DNA of 64,000 nucleotides from CAILUG01 sp903844415 (GTDB lineage Bacteria > Pseudomonadota > Gammaproteobacteria > Pseudomonadales > Pseudohongiellaceae). A program made the translations under genes and the position numbers. Positions 54,260 through 62,924 of the stretch are shown one piece after another. Location: NCBI GenBank assembly GCA_947477655.1, contig CANJTS010000007.1, positions 1 to 64,000 on the forward strand, written 5' to 3'. Each line of letters opens with the position of its first letter. Positions within the stretch are counted from its first letter, which is position 1. The notes under the pieces were generated by a model. That model saw only the letters and a list, made by a program, of their open reading frames with translations. It ran no database searches and was not told where the DNA came from.

Positions 54260-55084
54260 ATGGCTAAACGAGCTCAGGTTAAACGCCCTTCCAAGCATCA
54301 AGGCGAACAAGAGTCACAAAATTTCCGAGATCAGCGCCGCAGCAAAGACAGTCGACAACGCACCAAACATCGGCAGTTCGAGGAAAATAGTAACATCGTA
54401 GAAATAAATGCCCGCAGCAATCAAGTGGCGACAGCCTACCTACCTCATCTCAACAAAACTCCTCTGCAAGCCCAAACAGCCTCACAACAAAGTTACATTA
54501 ACGCCATCAAGAACCACTCCCTCACTTTTGGTATTGGTCCCGCTGGTACTGGCAAATCTTATTGCGCCGGAGCACTTGCAGCCGAGGCGCTAGAGTCGGG
54601 ACGTATTGAACGCATTATCCTCACTCGACCAGCCGTAGAAGCTGGTGAAAAACTTGGGTTTTTACCGGGTGAAATGGAAGACAAATATGCAGTTTATATT
54701 GATGCCTTCCGCGACATCCTCATCGAACGTCTGGGGCGTGGTGTGGTGGATTATTGTTTGCGTCATGGTCGTATTGTTGGAGCACCGCTGGCTTACATGC
54801 GAGGCAAAACATTCAACAACAACACCTTTGTCATTCTAGATGAAGCCCAAAATACCACACCGATGCAAATGAAGATGTTTCTGACTCGTATCGGGGAAAA
54901 CGCTAGGGTGGTTGTCAATGGTGACATTAAACAGAGCGACATATACGGCGCAAATGGTTTGCAGGATGCAATAAATAAATTACAGGGTTTGCCCAACGTT
55001 TATGTTCACAGTTTCGAACGTGCTGATATTGTGAGAAGTGGGTTGGTACGGCATATTCTCGATCGGTATGAACCGGAGGAATAA
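54260..55084 (+). CDS. PhoH family ATPase
   Basis: ATPase of 274 residues. After a basic N-terminal region of about 70 residues rich in R, K and Q, the PhoH core has Walker A GPAGTGKSY, then TRPAVEAGEKLGFLPGEMEDK, Walker B VILDEAQNTTPMQMKMFLTR and NGDIKQSD. These match the single-domain PhoH (not the PhoH-PIN fusion). The role in RNA or ribosome metabolism is suggested for the family, but not established here. It is not next to ybeY or miaB, the usual ybeZ setting. A strong two-way terminator follows. Confidence 0.93.
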   Translation: MAKRAQVKRPSKHQGEQESQNFRDQRRSKDSRQRTKHRQFEENSNIVEINARSNQVATAYLPHLNKTPLQAQTASQQSYINAIKNHSLTFGIGPAGTGKSYCAGALAAEALESGRIERIILTRPAVEAGEKLGFLPGEMEDKYAVYIDAFRDILIERLGRGVVDYCLRHGRIVGAPLAYMRGKTFNNNTFVILDEAQNTTPMQMKMFLTRIGENARVVVNGDIKQSDIYGANGLQDAINKLQGLPNVYVHSFERADIVRSGLVRHILDRYEPEE

Positions 55085-55115
55085 CATCTAAATTTAAACT
55101 CAGCATCGTGATCTC

Positions 55116-55149
55116 AAAAAAAAGGGGCCCAAACCAAGGCCCCTTTTTT
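55116..55149. terminator. Bidirectional terminator after phoH
   Basis: GGGGCC and GGCCCC form a 6-bp GC stem with an 8-nt loop, flanked by a run of A on the left and six T on the right. It separates phoH from xdhC. Confidence 0.9.
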
Positions 55150-55236
55150 GTATAATTTTGCCGCTGGCTAAAGCCTAAACCGATTCTGTCCCGATCCCGT
55201 ATAATCTAGCGCTTTAGCGTTGCAGTGGTATAACTC

Positions 55237-56199
55237 ATGAACAGCCTTGATCAACAAGTTCTGGTACAACTGAGCACATGGCTTAAGGCTGGGCGACAAT
55301 GCTGGCTGTGCACCATCACCGATACATTTGGCTCCTCCCCACGCCCGGTTGGCTCGTTACTGGCCTGTAATGACGAAGGCCACTATTGCGGGTCCCTGTC
55401 TGGCGGTTGCGTGGAAGATAATCTGCGGGAAAGTATTTTCAAAGGAGAGCTTGCCCGCTCCAAACCAGAAAAAATCCGCTACGGTGTAGCGGTAGAAGAT
55501 GTATTGCGACTAGGCTTGCCCTGCGGAGGAAGCCTTGAAGTAGTAGTCGAACCGATAACACAAGACCAGGCAACTTTATATGCAGAACTAGCTGCCCAGA
55601 TTAGCCAGCGCTTGCTGGTAAGACGTACGGTCAACCTCATCACTGGCGCGGTTACTATTGAGAATGTTAAGACTTTTCAACCGCTCACTGTAAACACAGA
55701 CACTATGCAGCACACCTATGGCCCCTCTTTTCAACTGTTGTTGATCGGTGCTGTGCAGGTTGCATGGTATCTGGCGGATATGGCTCAGGCTATGGATTAT
55801 CATGTGGAAGTTTGCGATCCACGTGCTGAACTCATTTCTCTTGCTCCCCTCACTAAAGCGACAGTTGTTGCTGCCATGCCCGATGACTGGTTACGCGGCA
55901 AAACTATCGACCAAAGCACCGCAGTTATTGCTCTTTGTCACGACCCCCGCATTGATGATATGGCACTGATGGAGGCACTCACGACTGATGCTTTCTATAT
56001 TGGCGCTATGGGCTCTGAACGTACCTCCGCAAAAAGACGCGAACGTTTGTTAGAACTGGATATTACCCAAGCACAATTGCAACGCCTGAATGCACCCGTC
56101 GGCCTTGCCATCGGGAGTAAAACCCCCCCGGAAATTGCGCTTGCCATTCTTGCTGAGCTGACACGTTTGCGAGCGGCACTTCGCGATAGCAAAACATGA
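55237..56199 (+). CDS. XdhC family molybdenum-cofactor insertion protein
   Basis: XdhC-type chaperone that sulfurates and delivers molybdenum cofactor to xanthine-dehydrogenase-like enzymes. The N-terminal domain carries FGSSPRPVGS and SGGCVEDN, and CGGSLEV. The C-terminal Rossmann domain starts at LLLIGAVQVAWYLADMAQ near residue 166, where the usual GAGHV loop is GAVQV, and continues to YIGAMGSERTSAKRRERL. No molybdenum hydroxylase gene is nearby. The last 4 bp overlap the next gene, and mocA would complete a two-gene Mo unit. Confidence 0.88.
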   Translation: MNSLDQQVLVQLSTWLKAGRQCWLCTITDTFGSSPRPVGSLLACNDEGHYCGSLSGGCVEDNLRESIFKGELARSKPEKIRYGVAVEDVLRLGLPCGGSLEVVVEPITQDQATLYAELAAQISQRLLVRRTVNLITGAVTIENVKTFQPLTVNTDTMQHTYGPSFQLLLIGAVQVAWYLADMAQAMDYHVEVCDPRAELISLAPLTKATVVAAMPDDWLRGKTIDQSTAVIALCHDPRIDDMALMEALTTDAFYIGAMGSERTSAKRRERLLELDITQAQLQRLNAPVGLAIGSKTPPEIALAILAELTRLRAALRDSKT

Positions 56200-56810
56200 G
56201 TGTGCCAACTGCATTCTCTACCGTTGGCTGCATAGTCCTTGCAGCAGGTGATAGCAAGCGTTTTGGTAGCGACAAAAGGCAGGCGCTTATGCAGGATGGG
56301 CACACCTTGCTCGACCTGACCTTAAGCCTTATCCCCGCCACTTTTTCTCTCAGAATTTTGGTATTACACCCTGCTGATGTAGCGTTGGCAGAGTACTACC
56401 AGCATGCATGGCAGATAATTTTTGCCGAACATTCCAACCTTGGCATGGGGCACAGTCTGGCTGCGGCGATGCCATTTGTAGGTCAATGGACAGGGGCGGT
56501 AGTTGCCCTTGCTGATATGCCATGTGTGTTACCTGCGACTTATTCTTTGATCCAGCATCATGTTCAAGAAGATCGAATCGTAGTGCCACACTATCAAAAC
56601 CAAAGAGGAAACCCGGTTGGATTTGGCAGTCGATTTTTTCCAGCGGTGGGAGCTTTGTTGGGCGACAGCGGAGTGAGACAACTCATGCAAGAGCACCAAC
56701 ATGCTGTGGATAAAATTGAAGTTGATGATGAAGGTATTTTGCAAGACATCGATACTACAGCAGCCCTGCAGGCCTTAACTCTGACGACGGAATCTAAAAA
56801 GCTGAATTAA
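56196..56810 (+). CDS. MocA-type molybdenum cofactor cytidylyltransferase
   Basis: Nucleotidyltransferase of 204 residues that adds CMP to molybdopterin for xanthine dehydrogenase-type enzymes. The N-terminal signature LAAGDSKRFGSDK (15-27) has the glycine-rich loop, and VVALADMPCV the metal-binding aspartate. It overlaps xdhC by 4 bp. The pairing supports MCD-cofactor maturation over a sugar-nucleotide role, since sulfite-oxidase-family enzymes such as the two here do not need CMP. Confidence 0.85.
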   Translation: MSVPTAFSTVGCIVLAAGDSKRFGSDKRQALMQDGHTLLDLTLSLIPATFSLRILVLHPADVALAEYYQHAWQIIFAEHSNLGMGHSLAAAMPFVGQWTGAVVALADMPCVLPATYSLIQHHVQEDRIVVPHYQNQRGNPVGFGSRFFPAVGALLGDSGVRQLMQEHQHAVDKIEVDDEGILQDIDTTAALQALTLTTESKKLN

Positions 56811-56862
56811 GAACCTTGCATTTTCTATTGCTAGGATACACAAATAGAATTTAGCACTGGAA

Positions 56863-56892
56863 TAAAAAAGCCCGGCAGAACCGGGCTTAAAA
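56863..56892. terminator. Bidirectional terminator between mocA and the ferredoxin gene
   Basis: GCCCGG and CCGGGC form a 6-bp stem with loop CAGAA. On the minus strand it is followed by six U residues, serving the ferredoxin gene; on the plus strand the tract TTAAA is weaker. Confidence 0.8.
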
Positions 56893-57022
56893 TCATCACC
56901 TTTTAAACTTCAACTTCAACTTACGGGGAGTGTGTTCAGGTGGGGAAACCTGTTCACATAGCCTTTGAGCCTGAAGCTCAAACTAAGTTCCGTAATTATA
57001 TAAATATTTTTAACAAGCTCCC

Positions 57023-57343
57023 TCAAAACTGGGACTCTGGCAGCCTGATCACCAATCCATCCAAATCTGCAGCAACCACAATCTGGCAACTCAAACGGCT
57101 GTTGGGGCGCGGCTCAAGTACACATTCAAGCATGTCTTTTTCCATGCCATCAGCGGGTTTGAGTTTTCCTACCCAAGCCTCGTCCACATAACAGTGACAG
57201 GTGGCACAACTACACGAACCACCACATTCACCCACAATTCCATCAATCATGTTATCCACTGCCCCCGACATGACCGATGTGCCACTGGGCACTTGTACTT
57301 CATAATTGGAGCCATCGTGACTGATATAGGTAACCAACGGCAT
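57023..57343 (-). CDS. Adrenodoxin/putidaredoxin-type 2Fe-2S ferredoxin
   Basis: The 106-residue ferredoxin has cluster ligands C40, C46, C49 and C86 (C-x5-C-x2-C-x36-C), in the pattern of putidaredoxin-type proteins. GECGGSCSCATCHCYV and SRLSCQIVV are the signatures. It would carry electrons to a cytochrome P450 or oxygenase, but no such partner and no matching FAD reductase is adjacent. Two further cysteines (C44, C51) surround the site. About 20 bp of a hairpin (GCAGTG/CACTGC) lie in its leader near 57380-57399. Confidence 0.9.
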   Translation of the reverse strand: MPLVTYISHDGSNYEVQVPSGTSVMSGAVDNMIDGIVGECGGSCSCATCHCYVDEAWVGKLKPADGMEKDMLECVLEPRPNSRLSCQIVVAADLDGLVIRLPESQF

Positions 57344-57699
57344 GTGTTTTTCCTTGTAATGTAAATATTATTAAGTAGGGCAGTGAAGATTTCCACTGCA
57401 CTCGGGTAAAAGTAGTACCGCATTATACCCAAGAGTTGCACTATCAAAAGTGAAGCAAAATCCAAGTAGTGGCGCAAATTATAATTCACGTATTCTAGGG
57501 GTAAACATCCAGAATAACGCAGAAAAATATCAGCATAAATTTGATGTGTTTTTTCCATGCGCAGGCTACTAATCCCCGCCTCAACCCGCTATATTTACCC
57601 TCTCAAAGTTAGCGTCTTTATCTTAGGCAAAGCCTTGTGATAGGCGACTTAATGTTATCAACAGATCAATTCAACCACCCAATATAAAAGGAAAAACCC
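57344..57699. other. 356-bp gap between ferredoxin and frmA without a gene
   Basis: No gene recognised. On the minus strand a 6-bp hairpin lies upstream of the ferredoxin gene at 57380-57399. AAAGGA precedes the frmA ATG. Confidence 0.35.
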
Positions 57700-58803
57700 A
57701 TGAAGACACGTGCAGCTGTTGCCTTTGGCGCAGGTAAACCACTGGAAATTTGTGAAGTAGATCTCGAAGGCCCAAAAGCCGGCGAAGTCTTGGTCGAACT
57801 AAAAGCCACAGGTATTTGCCATACCGACGCTTTCACCTTAAGCGGTGACGATCCAGAAGGTGAATTCCCAGCCATTTTGGGTCATGAAGGTGCCGGTATC
57901 GTGGTCGATGTAGGACCTGGCGTTAAGTCTCTCAAAAAAGGCGATCACGTTATTCCGCTTTACACACCTGAATGCCGCGAATGCGACTACTGTCTGCATC
58001 CCAAAACTAATTTGTGCCAATCTATTCGTAGCACCCAAGGCAAAGGTTTTATGCCCGATGGTACTAGCCGCTTCTCCCTCGACGGCAAACCTATTTTGCA
58101 TTACATGGGCTGCTCTACTTTCTCCAACTATACCGTACTGCCTGAAATTGCTCTGGCGAAAGTACGCAGTGATGCCCCCTTCGACAAAATTTGTTACATC
58201 GGTTGTGGTGTTACCACTGGTGTTGGCGCTGTAGTGTTCCAGGCCAAAGTTGAAATCGGCTCTACCGTTGCCGTGTTTGGGTTGGGTGGCATTGGTTTAA
58301 ATGTCATACAAGGCGCGCGTTTGGCTGGTGCCAGCCGCATTATCGGTGTAGATCTCAACCCGGCACGCGAACTTATGGGCCGCAAGTTCGGCATGACCGA
58401 TTTTATCAATCCAAAAAATGTGGAAAACGTGGTAGATACCATTGTGCAAATGACTGGTGGTGTGGATTACAGCTTCGAATGTATCGGCAATGTCAAAGTG
58501 ATGCGACAAGCCCTGGAGTGCACTCATAAAGGCTGGGGTCAATCATTCATCATTGGCGTGGCTGGTGCTGGTCAGGAAATATCTACCCGTCCCTTCCAGT
58601 TGGTTACCGGTCGCAGCTGGCGTGGTACTGCATTTGGCGGTGCGCGTGGCCGTACTGACGTGCCTAAAATCGTTGACTGGTACATGGAAAATCGGATCAA
58701 CATTGATGATCTTATTACCCATACTATGCCGCTGGACAAAATTAACGATGCCTTCCATCTGATGCATACAGGTGAAAGTATTCGGTCTGTAGTTCTGTAT
58801 TAA
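57700..58803 (+). CDS. frmA: S-(hydroxymethyl)glutathione dehydrogenase (class III alcohol dehydrogenase)
   Basis: Oxidises S-hydroxymethylglutathione to S-formylglutathione with NAD, the central step of glutathione-dependent formaldehyde removal. The zinc ligands match the family: C40 (GICHTDAFT), H62/E63 (GHEGAG), and structural C92, C95, C98 and C106 (ECRECDYC). GLGGIGLNV is the NAD loop. The 367 residues are normal. It is followed by an intrinsic terminator and then frmB. Gfa (14.5 kb) may supply its substrate. Confidence 0.96.
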   Translation: MKTRAAVAFGAGKPLEICEVDLEGPKAGEVLVELKATGICHTDAFTLSGDDPEGEFPAILGHEGAGIVVDVGPGVKSLKKGDHVIPLYTPECRECDYCLHPKTNLCQSIRSTQGKGFMPDGTSRFSLDGKPILHYMGCSTFSNYTVLPEIALAKVRSDAPFDKICYIGCGVTTGVGAVVFQAKVEIGSTVAVFGLGGIGLNVIQGARLAGASRIIGVDLNPARELMGRKFGMTDFINPKNVENVVDTIVQMTGGVDYSFECIGNVKVMRQALECTHKGWGQSFIIGVAGAGQEISTRPFQLVTGRSWRGTAFGGARGRTDVPKIVDWYMENRINIDDLITHTMPLDKINDAFHLMHTGESIRSVVLY

Positions 58804-58832
58804 CCGGTAATACAGCATCTGCTTTCGTAACA

Positions 58833-58860
58833 GGGTCAGAAGTATTTCTGGCCCTTTTTT
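58833..58860 (+). terminator. Terminator between frmA and frmB
   Basis: GGGTCAGAA and TTCTGGCCC pair with one mismatch around a short loop, followed by six T residues. Transcription past frmA should be reduced, so frmB may depend on read-through or its own promoter. Confidence 0.8.
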
Positions 58861-58880
58861 ATTTCTAGGGAGTGATATCC

Positions 58881-59732
58881 ATGAGCCTTGAACAAATTAG
58901 TGCCAATCGTATATTCAGCGGCAAACAGATCAAATTCAAACACAAGTCCAGCGTATTGGGCTGCGACATGATTTTTTCTGTTTATTTGCCCCCTAATGCC
59001 AAACCTGGCAGCAAAGTACCGGTGATCTATTGGCTCTCTGGACTTACCTGCACCGATGATAATTTCGTGCAGAAAGCCGGAGCGCAGCAATATGCGGCCG
59101 ATGCGGGTGTTGCCATTGTGTGCCCTGATACAAGTCCCCGCGGTGAAGGTGTGCCCGGCGATCCTGATAAAGCTTGGGATTTTGGTCTCGGAGCTGGCTT
59201 CTATGTGAACGCCACCCAAACGCCGTGGGCCAAGCATTACCATATGTATGACTACATAACGAAGGAATTGCCTGATGTGCTGGCCCGCAGCGACCTGCCC
59301 CTCGATACCAGCAACTGTTCCATCATGGGACATTCGATGGGCGGCCACGGTGCGCTCACCATCGCGCTAAAAAATCCAGGCAAATACAAAGCTGTGTCAG
59401 CTTTTTCCCCAATTTCCTCACCAATGAACTGTCCGTGGGGAGAAAAAGCTCTAGGCAATTATTTGGGCAGTAACAAGAACACTTGGGCAGACTATGACAC
59501 TTGCGCACTGCTGGCGAGGGCTGAGGAAAAATTACACATCCTAGTAGATCAAGGGCAAGATGATAATTTTTTGCTCAACCAGTTGAAGCCGGAATTATTG
59601 CAAGCGGCCTGCAATGCCGCTAAACATCCACTCACTCTACGTTTGCACGCAGGGTACGATCATAGCTATTTCTTCATCGCCAGTTTTATAGCTGATCATA
59701 TCGCCCATCATGCTGATGCACTCTGGAGTTAA
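58881..59732 (+). CDS. frmB: S-formylglutathione hydrolase
   Basis: Serine hydrolase that splits S-formylglutathione into formate and glutathione, the last step of formaldehyde oxidation. The nucleophile elbow is GHSMGGHGAL (Ser at about 152). The oxyanion region IYWLSGLTCTDDNF and the YDHSYFFI histidine segment near the end are family hallmarks. The ATG at 58881 has GGGAG 9 bp upstream; a GTG 9 bp earlier is also in frame. 284 residues is typical. The amidase gene starts 15 bp after it. Confidence 0.96.
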   Translation: MSLEQISANRIFSGKQIKFKHKSSVLGCDMIFSVYLPPNAKPGSKVPVIYWLSGLTCTDDNFVQKAGAQQYAADAGVAIVCPDTSPRGEGVPGDPDKAWDFGLGAGFYVNATQTPWAKHYHMYDYITKELPDVLARSDLPLDTSNCSIMGHSMGGHGALTIALKNPGKYKAVSAFSPISSPMNCPWGEKALGNYLGSNKNTWADYDTCALLARAEEKLHILVDQGQDDNFLLNQLKPELLQAACNAAKHPLTLRLHAGYDHSYFFIASFIADHIAHHADALWS

Positions 59733-59747
59733 TCCGGAACACTGACC

Positions 59748-60533
59748 ATGACACAGCTCAGACTATCTTTGATCCAGACTGATCTGCAGTGGCAAGCAGC
59801 AGCGCAAAACCGGCATGTACTGCAACAACAGTTAATGCCGCTCGCTGGGCTAACCGACCTCATCTTGCTGCCAGAAATGTTTACCAGCGCGTTCAGCACT
59901 AACGCCGGAGCTGTTGCCGAAGACTACCCAGGCCCTACGCTGCTATGGATGCAAAATATGGCGCAGGCAGTGGATGCCGCAATCACAGGTAGTATTGCAG
60001 TCACTGTGGACGGCAAGCGTTACAACCGTTTGTTATTTGTCAAACCTGATGGCAGCGTAGAACACTATGACAAGCGCCATCTGTTCCGAATGCTCGGAGA
60101 AGACAAGCGCTACATCGGTGGGTGTAAGAAATTATTGGTGCAATGGCGCGGTTGGCGCATTTTGCCGCTGGTGTGCTACGACTTACGTTTCCCGGTGTGG
60201 TGTCGTTACACCAACGCGGAGCCTTATGATCTCTTGTTATTTGTCTCCAACTGGCCGGCAGCACGTAATCAACACTGGCGTACCTTGCTGCAAGCCCGTG
60301 CCATTGAAAATCTAGCGTGGGTAGCCGGTGTAAATCGTGTTGGTACTGATGGCTACAATCTGGACTACCTTGGCCATAGCGCTGTGATCAATCCGCAAGG
60401 CACAGAAATTATGCAGGCAACAACAACTCCGGGTGTGTTCAACTCCAGCATTTCGATGCAGGAGTTACAAATATGGCGAGAAAAATTTCCGGCTTGGATG
60501 GATGCGGATGAATTTGATTTAAAACTGAATTAA
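59748..60533 (+). CDS. Nitrilase-family omega-amidase (YafV-like)
   Basis: Carbon-nitrogen hydrolase of 261 residues with the catalytic triad E43 (LPEMFTSAF), K109 (YDKRHLFRM) and C143 (LVCYDLRFPVW). The latter two patterns, with RHLF and DLRFP, mark the YafV/Nit2 omega-amidase group, which removes the amide from 2-oxoglutaramate and 2-oxosuccinamate. A function shared with frmAB is not obvious, though it is only 15 bp from frmB. Confidence 0.9.
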   Translation: MTQLRLSLIQTDLQWQAAAQNRHVLQQQLMPLAGLTDLILLPEMFTSAFSTNAGAVAEDYPGPTLLWMQNMAQAVDAAITGSIAVTVDGKRYNRLLFVKPDGSVEHYDKRHLFRMLGEDKRYIGGCKKLLVQWRGWRILPLVCYDLRFPVWCRYTNAEPYDLLLFVSNWPAARNQHWRTLLQARAIENLAWVAGVNRVGTDGYNLDYLGHSAVINPQGTEIMQATTTPGVFNSSISMQELQIWREKFPAWMDADEFDLKLN

Positions 60534-60571
60534 TTGATATTTCAGTTGTTATAAGCGGAGCATAAACTTTG

Positions 60572-61498
60572 ATGCTACCCAAACGAAATATCAGGATGTT
60601 AATCCACATGACTTTACCCCGCGTTTACCTCATCGATTCCAGCATCTATATCTTTCGTGCCTGGCATATCTACGACACTTCAATCACAGATCGTGACGGA
60701 AAACCGTGCAATGCAGTGTTTGGGTTTAGTGATTTTATCTATCAATTGATACAGCAAAAAAAACCGCAACATATTGCGTGTGCTTTTGATGCTAGTCAGA
60801 CCAACTCGTATCGTAAGGAGCTCTACCCCGCCTACAAAGCTAATCGCGAACCTGCACCCGCAGAATTGAAATATCAGTTCGAAGCATGCCGGGCTTTTTG
60901 CCGAGCCGTGGGGATAGCGGAGTTTGGCAGCAACAGATTTGAAGCAGATGACATTATCGGTTCGCTAGCTGCCCATTACCGGCAGCAGGGTTTTGCCATA
61001 ACTATTGTCAGTGCCGATAAAGATCTAACACAACTTGTGCTTGGAGAACACGATCAGTGGTGGGATTTTGCGCGCAGCAATTTGCTCGACCAGCATGGAG
61101 TCAAACAACAGTTTGGGGTGTGGCCCAACCAAATTGCCGACTTGCTGGCGCTGTCGGGCGACAAGGTAGACAACATCCCTGGAATACCCGGTGTGGGCTA
61201 TACCACTGCGGCTAAAATTCTACAAAAATATACTAACATCGACAGCATACTCGCTAACGTAGATGCAATCGCCGATATGAAATTTCGTGGTGCCAGTCGC
61301 GTGCAAGCCCTGGTGTCCAAACATCGTCACCTCTTGCCACTCAACCTCTTACTAACCACAGTAGTGACAGACATGGAATTTTCCGAAATTCTCAATGTCA
61401 GTTGGAACGGCATTGATCCTTTAGCTTTTAGTGAATGGGCAGAGCAAATGGCCATCAAGGGAGCCGTGCAACAACGATGGATGGGTTTTCAACAGTAG
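60572..61498 (+). CDS. 5'-3' exonuclease (PolA N-domain/ExoIX-like)
   Basis: Stand-alone flap/5' nuclease of about 308 residues related to the N-terminal domain of DNA polymerase I. YLIDSSIYIFRAWH starts the fold, ACAFDASQ and NRFEADDIIGSLA carry metal-binding acidic residues, and NIPGIPGVGYTTAAKIL is the helix-3-turn-helix DNA-binding motif. The start is uncertain: TTG 60569 and ATGs at 60572, 60596 and 60608 are all in frame, and GGAG at 60557-60560 favours the first two. Confidence 0.88.
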   Translation: MLPKRNIRMLIHMTLPRVYLIDSSIYIFRAWHIYDTSITDRDGKPCNAVFGFSDFIYQLIQQKKPQHIACAFDASQTNSYRKELYPAYKANREPAPAELKYQFEACRAFCRAVGIAEFGSNRFEADDIIGSLAAHYRQQGFAITIVSADKDLTQLVLGEHDQWWDFARSNLLDQHGVKQQFGVWPNQIADLLALSGDKVDNIPGIPGVGYTTAAKILQKYTNIDSILANVDAIADMKFRGASRVQALVSKHRHLLPLNLLLTTVVTDMEFSEILNVSWNGIDPLAFSEWAEQMAIKGAVQQRWMGFQQ

Positions 61499-61574
61499 CA
61501 GCTTGTTCTTAAGCTTTATTAGCAACATTTGACCCGGTATAGTCTCGCCCTTTTCAACACTAGTGCATTATTTT

Positions 61575-62765
61575 ATGATCGACAAACCAAATCCTCTGCG
61601 TGACAAATTGCCGCTCCCTTTGATGGCTGCCATCGCTGCTTTGCCTCCGCTGGCTATAGACATGTATTTGCCCGCCATCCCGCAAATTGCAAACGACCTA
61701 AGCACACAAATCAGTACCGTCCAGAACTCACTCAGTATTTTTCTGGTGGGATTTGGTTTGGGTATGTTGATGTTTGGCCCCTTCTCAGATCGATTTGGCC
61801 GGAGGCCATTGGCTTTATTCGGGCTGACTGGTTTTGCAGTTTCCAGTTTATTGCTTACTTTCAGCAGCACCGCCACGGCATTTTTGTTGTGCCGATTACT
61901 GCAGGGATTTCTTGGCAGTGCAGCATCGGTGGTGATCCCTGCCATGATCCGGGATTGTTATGGCAAAGACACGGCCAAGGGCATGTCGGCAGTGACCATG
62001 ATCATGCTCGTTGCTCCTCTAGTTGCACCTCTAATGGGCTCATTGTTGCTCTACTTTACATCCTGGGAAGGGATCTTTGCAGCCTTGACTGTGTATCCCT
62101 TGCTTGTGTTATTGCTAGCCTGGAAATTTTTACCCGAATCCAAACCAAAAGATGACCATGGGCAACGACTCACCATGCTCGGAAATTACCTTATCATCCT
62201 CGGCAATCACAAAATTTATCTGGATTTACTGTGTTTCATGCTGTCCGCCTTGGCTTTTTTCACATATCTGACTTCTGTTTCCTTTGTTTACATCACATAT
62301 TACGGCGTGAGCGAAACATTATTCGGGGTCTTGTTTGCGTGTTCTGCTGGGGCACTGATTCTTGTCAACTACATCAACGTAAGAGTGGTTTCACATGTAG
62401 GGCCTCGCCGCATGATGCATATTGGTTTGGCGCTGGGTATAGTCTTTTCCTTGTTGCTACTTGCAACAACATTGCTTGAGCTAGGGTTCATCCTGACCGT
62501 CGCCAGTTTCGTGTGTATCGTGGGCAGTCTTGGTATTGCGGCGGTGAATGCCGATGCATTAATTCTGCTTGAGTTTCCGCGGCAGGCAAGTTCTGCATCT
62601 GCAGTTACCGGCACTCTGCGTTTTGGTTGTGGTGCGCTGGCTGGTCCAATTCTGGCTTGGTGCTACGACGGTACTCCTTTACCTGTAGCGATCTTGTTGC
62701 TGTGTGCGTTACTGGGAGCGGGCTTAATGCAAGTGCTGCGAAAAATTCTGCACCCAACTAATTAA
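61575..62765 (+). CDS. Bcr/CflA family MFS transporter
   Basis: Twelve-helix proton-driven exporter of the Bcr/CflA multidrug group, 396 residues. The motif between helices 2 and 3, GPFSDRFGRRPLALFG, is the major-facilitator signature, and AIDMYLPAIPQIA is typical of Bcr at the first helix. Substrate unknown; relatives export bicyclomycin, sulfonamides or cysteine. The ATG at 61575 has little ribosome binding site; a GTG four codons upstream is an alternative. Confidence 0.9.
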   Translation: MIDKPNPLRDKLPLPLMAAIAALPPLAIDMYLPAIPQIANDLSTQISTVQNSLSIFLVGFGLGMLMFGPFSDRFGRRPLALFGLTGFAVSSLLLTFSSTATAFLLCRLLQGFLGSAASVVIPAMIRDCYGKDTAKGMSAVTMIMLVAPLVAPLMGSLLLYFTSWEGIFAALTVYPLLVLLLAWKFLPESKPKDDHGQRLTMLGNYLIILGNHKIYLDLLCFMLSALAFFTYLTSVSFVYITYYGVSETLFGVLFACSAGALILVNYINVRVVSHVGPRRMMHIGLALGIVFSLLLLATTLLELGFILTVASFVCIVGSLGIAAVNADALILLEFPRQASSASAVTGTLRFGCGALAGPILAWCYDGTPLPVAILLLCALLGAGLMQVLRKILHPTN

Positions 62766-62924
62766 GGACACTCTACTGGTGAATGTCTTTTTGCTTGGGA
62801 GCATTTTAAGTTCGGTGCCCGAACCTACATATACTGCCTGTAAACTTTGGTTCTGCATGCGCAATCACCTAGCCCGCAACCAAAATTGCTAATTTGCGAA
62901 GATGTCTTTAAAGAATCTTCGTGA

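Noticed and set aside
56940..57191. 83-residue plus-strand frame opposite the ferredoxin gene
   Set aside because: It overlaps the ferredoxin gene on the other strand and shows no protein signature.
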